9,050 bases of DNA from Verrucomicrobiia bacterium. Its GTDB lineage: Bacteria > Verrucomicrobiota > Verrucomicrobiia > Limisphaerales > DTLC01. How positions within the stretch are numbered: the stretch's first letter is position 1; the number at the start of each line of letters is the position of its first letter. This document shows, piece after piece, positions 1 to 6,136 of the stretch. Location of the stretch: the NCBI GenBank assembly GCA_025061935.1, contig JANWZY010000113.1, forward strand, positions 1 to 9,050. Reading direction: 5' to 3'. The notes under the pieces were generated by a model that searched no databases, was not told where the DNA came from, and saw only the letters and a program-made list of their open reading frames with translations. Both the position numbers and the translations under genes were made by a program.

Positions 1-347
1 TTCTGGATGAGTGATTCTGTGGCGAACTTGATTGTTTCTTGTCGTTCGCGTGCGACGCGCTTTTTGAAGTTTTCCAACTCGGCGGCGGTGCGCAATAGCC
101 TGTCCCAGTATTCATCTGCTTTGGCTGCGCGCTCGCGTAGCGCTTTTAATTCTTCGGCCGGGATTTGTTCTTGTGGCGGCGTAGTGTGAGTCTGATCCGG
201 CGGAGCTGCTTCCTGCGGTTGGGCCGCAGTGGGTGGCTCGCCGGTCGGTGCCGCATCGGTAGTGGTTGGTTGCGGTCCGGCCGGTGCCGGCTGCACTTCA
301 TCATTTATTGCAGCATCGGGCTTGGCGTGTTTTAAATGTTTTTTCAT
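1..347 (-). CDS. grpE: GrpE nucleotide exchange factor, N-terminal part (runs off left edge)
   Basis: Reading leftward from ATG at 347-345 gives 115 codons open to the window edge; the C-terminal part lies outside. GrpE is the cytoplasmic co-chaperone that releases ADP from DnaK. Residues 1-10 are basic (MKKHLKHAKP). Residues 11-60 are rich in Pro, Ala, Thr and Gln and look disordered. From about residue 63 a charged helix begins (EELKALRERAAKADEYWDRL), leading into the family's recognisable stretch LLRTAAELENFKKRVARE (85-101) and then FATESLIQ. This matches the long coiled-coil helix of GrpE, where A-E-(L/F)-x-N-(F/Y)-x-(K/R)-R is highly conserved. The ATG at 347 is the only good start; no Shine-Dalgarno is visible before it. 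The gene lies 114 bp downstream of the DUF2723 gene on the same strand and may have its own promoter. Identity is well supported by the motif; dnaJ or dnaK may follow to the left, but that is not visible. Confidence 0.9.
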   Translation of the reverse strand, partial: MKKHLKHAKPDAAINDEVQPAPAGPQPTTTDAAPTGEPPTAAQPQEAAPPDQTHTTPPQEQIPAEELKALRERAAKADEYWDRLLRTAAELENFKKRVARERQETIKFATESLIQ

Positions 348-461
348 GGCGAAAATTGCGTTCTGACTGGAAAAAGTGCCTAGCGCTAAAAAGTAGTTGA
401 TGAACCGCTACAGGGCAACTGCGCGGATGCTGTACGAGTTGGGAGTAGCGCGTGCAGCAAA
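348..461 (-). other. Spacer between DUF2723 gene and grpE
   Basis: These 114 bp must hold any grpE promoter and any terminator of the DUF2723 gene. A perfect 8-bp palindrome TAGCGCTA lies at 381-388. On the minus strand two T5 runs flank it (TACTTTTTAGCG before, GGCACTTTTTCC after). I see no GC-rich hairpin followed by a T run, so no convincing intrinsic terminator. I also see no CIRCE element (TTAGCACTC-N9-GAGTGCTAA) and no clear sigma-32-type or sigma-70-type promoter, although TTGCCC with TACTTT 17 nt further on is a weak sigma-70-like candidate. Confidence 0.35.
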
Positions 462-3400
462 CTATGGCGGGCCGAGCAGGCGCCTAAATTCTGGCGTGCC
501 CCTGAGGTAATTGAAGCGTTCATCCCGCAACGCCTCGTTGGTCAAATTACGTGTGTGCGGGTTCGTTGCCAGGCGCAGTGCGTTGTAATGCAGTGCTTTA
601 GCTAAAGCCGAGATGGCTTCGGCCGGTTTCTGGCGGACGGCTTTAATTGCGGCGAGGTTATACCATGCTTCCGGGTATCCTGGCTGATTGTTTGCCAATG
701 TTTCGAGCACGGGTTCGAGGCGGTCGAGTTGGCCGATTTGTGCGAACGCCTGGGCCAAGACTTCCATGACACGTATGTTGGCGGCCGGGTTGGTCCGGAT
801 ACTGTCGAGTACTTCCAAGGCTCGATTAGTCTGGCCCAACTGTAGATGCAGCGCCGCGAGGTCGAGCGCGGCTTGGAAGTCGTTAGGGTTGTTTTTGATT
901 TGTGCTTCGAGTTGTTCGATGCCGCCTAGCGGGGTTGGGCGCGCCAGGTTTGAGCGGGCCAGTGCTTCTTCGAGGTTTTTGACAAGTGTGCTGACTGCGC
1001 CGTTATACGGGTCGAGTTTCAGGCATGTTCTGGCGATTAGCAGCGCGTCCTCTATCCGGTTGAGCGCGACCAGTAGCTGCGCGTATCTGAAGACGGCCTC
1101 GGGGCTATATGGGCAGAATGCGAAAGCCTGCTTGAAGGCAAACTCGGCTTCGCGGATGAGGCGTTGCTGCTCGGGGATGGACTTGGCGGCGTTGAATATT
1201 CGCCATGTGTAAACGCCGGCGATGGCGCTGCGCAATTTCGAGAACGCTTTCTGGGCCTGATCGTCCCGGACAAACTTCCTGTCGCCTTTGAATCCACTGA
1301 AATCTTTCCTGAGGTAAACTTTTTCCACGAAAGCAACAATGTTGGACAGCGGCGTGTCGTATGTGATCCAGTTACCGATGAGTCGTTCGGAGTAATGCGA
1401 CCAGAAATGGTGGTCGCGCTGAAGGATTTCTTCGCTCAATTCGGGCAACGGCTCGCGGTTGATCTTCATGATGATGCCGTATGGCGTAAGGAACGGGTAC
1501 ATCCAATCCAGCGGGAAACTTTCCTCGATATAGAATTCGTGGTCAGGCGTGTTTGTGAAAATGATGCCTGCGATCAGGGCGTTAATTGACATTACGGCCA
1601 CTTGGCCTGCCACTTGAACCTTTTGCACTCCACCGTCTTCGACTATGCGGACATCTTCACCGGGTTTGAGTTCGTTTCTGGCGAGCCGTTGCTGGGCGTC
1701 AATTAGATAGTTCGAGAAACAGAGCGATGCGTCTTCAGGTGTGGCAATGTAAATTTCGCGGTCAGGATATACGCCGCCGAGGCTTTTGGCGATGTGTGCC
1801 GGATATGCTTCTTCGAGCAAGAGCCGGTTCAGCCGTATTCGGGCAGAGTTGTAAGGAAAATCAATTTCGGGCTTGGCCCGCTGCTCCTGCTCGATTTCAA
1901 GCTGTTGTTTCAAAAACTTAGCCACGTGGTCGGAGAGCGTCACGTGCGCGAACCGGTTGCTTTCGTATAGCGGCCCGATTTGAGCCAGCGCTTTAATCTC
2001 CGCATCGAGCTGTTGCTTGCGTTTTTGGAGTTTTGGGGAATCACCCTTGGTGAAAATCTGTTCTTCGAGCCGGGCGATTTCGCGGACTTTACGCCGAATT
2101 TGGCGCTGTGCTATTAGCTCGCGTTCGAGCAATACGTTCAGGTCACGCGCGAGTGCTTGCTTCAGTGCAGCGGCGTCGCCGGCGCCTGTCAGTAGCTGCT
2201 GCGTTTCTTTGCTTAGGTTATCGAAAAGGAACTTCGACAGTGGGTCTTGTTCTGGGTGCGGGCGCAGTTTGGCTACGAATCCGGGCAAGTCAATGAAATG
2301 CTCGGGCTTAAACCATGAAGTGAACGTACGCCTGCGTTTTTCAATCTTTTCGCCTAGGTTCGCAAATAGTCGGTCAAGCGGGATGACCATTCGGGCCAGT
2401 ATGTTGGTGTAGTAGTTGTCACGTTTTTCTTTCTTGGACCGGAGCAGCTCTTGGAAGAAGGGCGGGTCTATTTGCTTGCTGCGGTTGTACTGTGAGCGCA
2501 AGTAGCACAGGTACGTGTGGTCTGCCAGTGCGTTTTGCGTGATAAGGTACACGTCACGCCGGTCGAAGTTCGGGTCGTGCGGCTTGCACCGTGGCGGGAT
2601 GAAGCTTTCGCAGAAGATCATGTATGTCGGGCAGAACCTGCCCGGGTCTGTCCCGCCGTACAGGACCGCGTGCTTCGACATTTCCGGGTACACAAGGTGG
2701 CCGTTCGGGCCTTTTAGCGCTTGCTCGCGGAGCACGGGGTCATAGGTGAGTTTACCGTCAGGCCCGACGAACGGCGGGGTGAACATGTCGTGCCCGAACC
2801 AGTATCCGAACAGGTGCCCGCGCTGTTCGTTATCGGCCCAGTGGGTCATGATCGAGTTTGAGGGCATGAGTGCGAACAGGCCCAGTGTGATCGCCAGGGG
2901 CGCGCGCGACCTGTACGCCAGCAGCGCGCCCAAGAAGATTAATGCCATGGCAATCAGGAGCAGGTTCGCATAGACCGGTAACCCGTACTGGTCCTTGGTA
3001 AATGCCCGACCGATTTGCGCGATAAGCTCGGTGAGGCCCGTAATCGCGCCGCCAAAATAGACCTCTTGCGTGTCAGCCAGCAGCTCGAATATGGCCAGCG
3101 CCACAGCCACGCCGCCGCCAATCAAGCCCATGGGCCGGAACCGTTGGTAGTGCGTGGCCATGTAGGCGGCAATAATGGTCAATCCGTAGCCTACAAGAAG
3201 CGCGATTAACACGTGCGATGCAGTGAAGAACACGCGCACAAGCTCGCGTGATGCGCGCTCGGGCGACGGATTCAGCAGGATCATCAGCAGCACGCCGAGA
3301 CACAGGTAAATAGCCACAATGCCGGTCAGCCACGCGCGCTCGCGGCGCTGCATTTTGAAAAAGTACAGGAATGGCACAAGCCCGATGACCGTGTACACCC

Positions 3401-4697
3401 AGTTGAATTCGTCGCCCACGCCTTTGATGAGCATCCATAGCTGCATGAAGAACCTGCCCGGGTCGGTGAGGAAGTTAGTCGGGTTCGCCTTTTCGTATTG
3501 GCCGCGCGTTAGTGCGTGGAAGAACCCCTCGACTGTGCGCGGGTAGCCCCATTGCATCGGCGGGGTGCTCATGCCTGAAATAGGCATGTAAAGGTAAAAA
3601 GCTGCGCCGGCGAGCCAGAGCAGGCCCATCAGGATCACAGCAAGCTGCTCTAGCCCGAGCTTGCGCGTTTTCCATGTCAGCCCGGCCCAACTGCATAGTG
3701 CGAGCACGCCGAGGAACCGTACCGGCCCACCTCCAGTGTAAGAGGCCATGAAAAGCAGGCCTGCGGCGGCCAGGCATGCGTCGCGCGCCAGCTCAGGCAA
3801 ATCCTCCTTAGTGAGTATTGCGAACCAGACGTACGCAGCGATTGAAGCCACGCCGACCATGTTGAAGATGAAGAACACCATGTTGATCTGGTCGGGCGGG
3901 CTTTCGAACGTGGGTAGCAAGCCTTGGCCTTTGGCGATCAGGCCCATGCCGTAAAGGATGCTGTTGCCCAAAAATAGGTTTCTGCCCAAACGCCAATCGG
4001 CTGCCGCAATGGCCACCTCGATACCCATGGCCGCTACGACTAACGTCTGGTGATTGGTGAAACAAATGCCGAAAATGAACATTGCCAGATACAGGTACCG
4101 GCGCTGGTTCGGGGAGTAGATCCATCGCAGAAGGCACACCAGAACACCCATGAGCGACAGCACGCTGAACGAGTACACTTCAACAATCACCGACTGGCTC
4201 CACATGTACCCGTTGAACCCGAGGAGCATTCCCGAGACGAACCCGGCGGCCATGCATATGGCGTTTTCCCAGCCGCCGCGCATGTTTTTGAGGTCTTCGA
4301 GGCCCTCCATGAGCATGCTGCTGCCGCGTGAGACCAGCAGCGCGAGCAGGCCGCAGGCGAGTGCGCCGGCTGTGGCGCAGCCCAGCCCGACGCGCCAAGC
4401 AACATTGCCCCAGGGCAGCAGCGTCCAGAACCAGGTGTAGATCGTCCAGACAGGGTAGCCTGGTGGATGCGGGATGCCGGCGTAAAATGACGCCGTGGCC
4501 AGTTCGCCCGAGTCTTCCAGTGTCAAGTCCGGCGCAAGCGTGAGGTAGTACCCGATCCAAACCAGCACTGTTGTAATGGCGAATGTGGCCCAGTCAGTAG
4601 GCCTGAAGAGGGGTGCCGGCTTGGACCGCGCAAGCGTGCCAGCTTGCGCCTGCGGCGCCGGTTGCCCAGCAGTTGTAGGTTTGTTTGTGTCGGCCAT
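462..4697 (-). CDS. DUF2723 multi-pass membrane protein with C-terminal TPRs, probable GT-C-type glycosyltransferase
   Basis: This is an intact 1411-residue frame from ATG (4697) to TAG (462). Residues 36-53 form the first membrane helix. The DUF2723 signature follows: LTLEDSGELATASFYAGIPH (58-77) and then PPGYPVW. The acidic residues E61, D62 and E65 in this first loop sit where GT-C glycosyltransferases keep their catalytic acid. Roughly 14 further hydrophobic segments follow to about residue 615. Next comes HWADNEQRGHLFGYWFGHDM (619-638), then a soluble region to about 1170. That region has DPGRFCP, three cysteines (C689, C696, C704), the repeated DRRDVYLITQNALAD-type block (712-726) and a likely coiled coil at about 853-905. 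TPR-like helical pairs fill about 1175-1380. Eukaryotic TMEM260, which carries DUF2723, is a protein O-mannosyltransferase, so a lipid-linked-sugar glycosyltransferase role is a reasonable inference; donor and acceptor are unknown. No Shine-Dalgarno is visible. The family call is strong, the activity is not shown. Confidence 0.85.
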   Translation of the reverse strand: MADTNKPTTAGQPAPQAQAGTLARSKPAPLFRPTDWATFAITTVLVWIGYYLTLAPDLTLEDSGELATASFYAGIPHPPGYPVWTIYTWFWTLLPWGNVAWRVGLGCATAGALACGLLALLVSRGSSMLMEGLEDLKNMRGGWENAICMAAGFVSGMLLGFNGYMWSQSVIVEVYSFSVLSLMGVLVCLLRWIYSPNQRRYLYLAMFIFGICFTNHQTLVVAAMGIEVAIAAADWRLGRNLFLGNSILYGMGLIAKGQGLLPTFESPPDQINMVFFIFNMVGVASIAAYVWFAILTKEDLPELARDACLAAAGLLFMASYTGGGPVRFLGVLALCSWAGLTWKTRKLGLEQLAVILMGLLWLAGAAFYLYMPISGMSTPPMQWGYPRTVEGFFHALTRGQYEKANPTNFLTDPGRFFMQLWMLIKGVGDEFNWVYTVIGLVPFLYFFKMQRRERAWLTGIVAIYLCLGVLLMILLNPSPERASRELVRVFFTASHVLIALLVGYGLTIIAAYMATHYQRFRPMGLIGGGVAVALAIFELLADTQEVYFGGAITGLTELIAQIGRAFTKDQYGLPVYANLLLIAMALIFLGALLAYRSRAPLAITLGLFALMPSNSIMTHWADNEQRGHLFGYWFGHDMFTPPFVGPDGKLTYDPVLREQALKGPNGHLVYPEMSKHAVLYGGTDPGRFCPTYMIFCESFIPPRCKPHDPNFDRRDVYLITQNALADHTYLCYLRSQYNRSKQIDPPFFQELLRSKKEKRDNYYTNILARMVIPLDRLFANLGEKIEKRRRTFTSWFKPEHFIDLPGFVAKLRPHPEQDPLSKFLFDNLSKETQQLLTGAGDAAALKQALARDLNVLLERELIAQRQIRRKVREIARLEEQIFTKGDSPKLQKRKQQLDAEIKALAQIGPLYESNRFAHVTLSDHVAKFLKQQLEIEQEQRAKPEIDFPYNSARIRLNRLLLEEAYPAHIAKSLGGVYPDREIYIATPEDASLCFSNYLIDAQQRLARNELKPGEDVRIVEDGGVQKVQVAGQVAVMSINALIAGIIFTNTPDHEFYIEESFPLDWMYPFLTPYGIIMKINREPLPELSEEILQRDHHFWSHYSERLIGNWITYDTPLSNIVAFVEKVYLRKDFSGFKGDRKFVRDDQAQKAFSKLRSAIAGVYTWRIFNAAKSIPEQQRLIREAEFAFKQAFAFCPYSPEAVFRYAQLLVALNRIEDALLIARTCLKLDPYNGAVSTLVKNLEEALARSNLARPTPLGGIEQLEAQIKNNPNDFQAALDLAALHLQLGQTNRALEVLDSIRTNPAANIRVMEVLAQAFAQIGQLDRLEPVLETLANNQPGYPEAWYNLAAIKAVRQKPAEAISALAKALHYNALRLATNPHTRNLTNEALRDERFNYLRGTPEFRRLLGPP

Positions 4698-4731
4698 GCT
4701 TAGATTTTGATTTGCAGCCAGGTTGCGCGTT

Positions 4732-4759
4732 CAAACTTGGGCAAATGCCAAGTGGTTTG
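4732..4759. repeat. Imperfect inverted repeat before DUF2723 start
   Basis: The arm CAAAC+TTGG (4732-4740) can pair with CCAA (4748-4751) and GTTTG (4755-4759), leaving a 3-nt bulge at 4752-4754. Alternatively ACTTGG (4735-4740) pairs directly with CCAAGT (4748-4753) around a 7-nt loop. It sits about 35-60 bp upstream of the DUF2723 ATG, where an operator or leader hairpin would lie. Role unknown. Confidence 0.35.
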
Positions 4760-4839
4760 TCCACTCGAAAAAGGCCGGCGCCAGGGCATGGGATGGCCGG
4801 TGGCTTCGGGTGCGCATGTGTAAGGTAGGCTTCCCGCGC

Positions 4840-4855
4840 TGGGGCACATGCCCCA
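4840..4855. repeat. Short GC-rich perfect palindromic hairpin after SGNH-like gene
   Basis: TGGGGC (4840-4845), ACAT, GCCCCA (4850-4855) form a 6-bp perfect GC-rich inverted repeat around four bases; the A and T of that loop extend the DNA symmetry to 7 bp. It begins 34 bp past the SGNH-like stop codon on the minus strand. It could end that transcript, but no T run follows (the next bases are GCGCGGG), so it is not a canonical intrinsic terminator. It could equally be a protein-binding palindrome. Confidence 0.35.
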
Positions 4856-4888
4856 AGGTTACCCCACGTTGGTGCCGCTGGACACTGC

Positions 4889-5965
4889 TTACGGCCAGGT
4901 CCAATTGAACGGGAACCGCAACCGGTAAAAGGCAGCCGCGCCTGTTTGAGGCAGCAGGACTGTTTGAGTCGTATTGGTTGGAATTAGGACTTCGAGTGGG
5001 GACCAGGTCTGCAAGTCAGGGCTTGCGTCAATAAACCCGCCCCGACCCACTGGCAAGTTGACTAGCTCGATCCTGTTGCTCCAGTTGGCCGTGCTGATTT
5101 GGCCGAACCGGAGCGGCGACAGCAACCGTTGCGCGTACTCAGCAAGCACCATGTGAGTGCGCGCGGTCGGATGGTACATGTCCCAAAAGATGTAATTTGC
5201 GCCTGGGCCGTTGAGCGATTTGTCTTTCAGTCTCGAGTCGGCCAAAGCGTCAATTCTTTTGCCGTTTTCGTCCAATACGTTTGTGAGCCCGAATGCGGCC
5301 GCGTTTGTCAGGATATGGTCTCCAACCCAGAAAAAGTCCGGCATGTAAATTCTCAGGCCCGGGCACGCGTTTGTTAGCTCGGCCAGCATTTGCGCGAATT
5401 TCTGGTTAAGCTCGACGATGCGTTGCCGGGCAAACACGCGCCAGGCGTCCGGGTAGTACGAGTAAAAAGGCGTGATCGTAACGTCTGCGGCATTCGGCAT
5501 AAGGAGTGTGCGCGCGCCCTTGGCGTAGAGGTTAGTCACGGCGCGGTAATGATTCCGCAGCGCCTGGTTCAACGCATTCGTCCAAGTTGGCATGTCTGTT
5601 CCGCCCCAATTTGAAAGCCAAACCAGGTCGGCATTAATGCACCAAATAACGAACAGCGTTGTGGCTACGTCCGGCGGCGGGGTAAACGCGGTCGCATTGG
5701 CCACGAGATTCGTGCTGTCGTGGCCGAAGTAAGACCAATTTTTATTCGAGTCAAACGGTATGCCTTGCCATTGGGCCAGCACCTCGACCCAGACGCGCCC
5801 GTTGCTGCGGCGTAGTCCGTAGTAATAGGGACCCGCAAATTGATTATTTGTGGTCGCGCACGTGCCGTCGCCGAAAACGAACATCGAACTGAATCCGCCG
5901 CGTGCGGAGGGTAATGAAGCTATGAGCGCAAACAACACAAGGCCCAGCCACACTTTGAACCTCAT
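4889..5965 (-). CDS. Secreted SGNH/GDSL-hydrolase-like protein with substituted nucleophile and C-terminal verrucomicrobial-type module
   Basis: I start at ATG 5965 (358 residues) rather than the upstream in-frame TTG at 6007, because this ATG begins a clean signal peptide: MRFK, then a hydrophobic VWLGLVLFALIASL core, with cleavage around residues 21-23. The mature protein resembles the GDSL lipase/thermolabile-haemolysin branch of SGNH esterases. Block I is FVFGDGTCATTNN (29-41), SNGRVWVEVLAQWQG follows (54-68), the block II-like region is KNWSYFGHDSTN (75-86), the block III position reads VIWCINADL (106-114), and block V is FWDMYHPTARTH (260-271). D262 and H265 are the expected Asp/His pair. 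The nucleophilic serine of GDS is Gly34, and the usual G-x-N-D reads I-N-A-D. From about 287 a separate beta-rich tail (FIDASPDLQTW, AAFYRLRF) looks like the short C-terminal domain common in verrucomicrobial exported proteins. Predicted exported; substrate unknown and activity doubtful. Confidence 0.8.
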   Translation of the reverse strand: MRFKVWLGLVLFALIASLPSARGGFSSMFVFGDGTCATTNNQFAGPYYYGLRRSNGRVWVEVLAQWQGIPFDSNKNWSYFGHDSTNLVANATAFTPPPDVATTLFVIWCINADLVWLSNWGGTDMPTWTNALNQALRNHYRAVTNLYAKGARTLLMPNAADVTITPFYSYYPDAWRVFARQRIVELNQKFAQMLAELTNACPGLRIYMPDFFWVGDHILTNAAAFGLTNVLDENGKRIDALADSRLKDKSLNGPGANYIFWDMYHPTARTHMVLAEYAQRLLSPLRFGQISTANWSNRIELVNLPVGRGGFIDASPDLQTWSPLEVLIPTNTTQTVLLPQTGAAAFYRLRFPFNWTWP

Positions 5966-6014
5966 ACCGGAGCCAACGTCGTATTTGAGGTGCGTCAAGT
6001 AAAGCAACTTCAGG

Positions 6015-6031
6015 CGCGGCCGTATGCCGCG
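6015..6031. repeat. GC-rich 6-bp inverted repeat abutting the main one
   Basis: CGCGGC (6015-6020) and GCCGCG (6026-6031) are perfect reverse complements around CGTAT. The right arm ends on the first base of the 10-bp repeat at 6031-6058, so the two structures share one base and could form tandem hairpins in a transcript heading left toward the SGNH-like gene. Confidence 0.5.
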
Positions 6032-6058
6032 TTATACGGACGCGGTTATCCGTATAAC
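6031..6058. repeat. Perfect 10-bp inverted repeat, candidate operator or leader hairpin
   Basis: GTTATACGGA (6031-6040) and TCCGTATAAC (6049-6058) are exact reverse complements around the 8-bp spacer CGCGGTTA. A third partial half-site, GTTATCCG (6045-6052), overlaps the right arm. Position near the middle of a divergent spacer is typical of an operator serving both genes. There is no T run on either side to suggest a terminator. Confidence 0.6.
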
Positions 6059-6136
6059 TACGTACGCTTTTAAGCACGGTGAACGCAGCATTTTAGAACC
6101 CTCGACGGCGTGTGCGATGGGTTTTATGCTTTAAGC

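Larger units (their letters stand above)
4698..4888 (-). other. Spacer upstream of DUF2723 gene with two inverted repeats
   Basis: This is 191 bp between the stop of the SGNH-like gene and the start of the DUF2723 gene, both leftward. It should hold the end of the first transcript and possibly a promoter for the second. It contains two inverted repeats, listed separately. The stretch just before the DUF2723 start is AT-rich on the minus strand (AAATCAAAATCTAAGC then ATG) and has no Shine-Dalgarno sequence. I could not pick a convincing -35/-10 pair. A short open frame on the plus strand (4723-4908) has no family resemblance and overlaps the SGNH stop, so I do not call it. Confidence 0.4.
5966..6136. 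promoter_or_regulatory. Divergent intergenic control region
   Basis: These 171 bp separate the leftward SGNH-like start (5965) from the rightward M42 start (6137) and must drive both if both are expressed. The centre (6015-6058) holds the nested inverted repeats listed separately. Both arms of the main repeat carry a TATAAC hexamer, one per strand (6053-6058 on plus, 6036-6031 on minus), which resembles a -10 box; no good -35 pairs with either, so promoter positions are unproven. Neither start has a Shine-Dalgarno sequence. Confidence 0.45.

Noticed and set aside
371..395. Possible CIRCE heat-shock operator upstream of grpE
   Set aside because: AGTGCC and GCTAA fragments are present around TAGCGCTA, but the 9-bp arms with a 9-bp spacer required for CIRCE are not.
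688..1212. 174-residue plus-strand open frame inside the DUF2723 gene
   Set aside because: Antisense to a strongly supported gene, Ser/Arg/Ala-rich with no family motif; a shadow of biased codon use. The same applies to the other long frames across 1164-4543.
4723..4908. 61-residue plus-strand frame in the SGNH-DUF2723 spacer
   Set aside because: No recognisable motif, Trp/Arg-rich composition, and it runs into the end of the SGNH-like gene on the other strand.
5965..6007. TTG start at 6007 for the SGNH-like gene
   Set aside because: It would place 14 mostly polar residues ahead of a well-formed signal peptide that begins at the ATG at 5965, and would run toward the inverted-repeat region.
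6117..6134. Five-codon frame MGFML ending 2 bp before the M42 start, as a possible translational-coupling leader peptide
   Set aside because: No Shine-Dalgarno sequence and too short to distinguish from chance.
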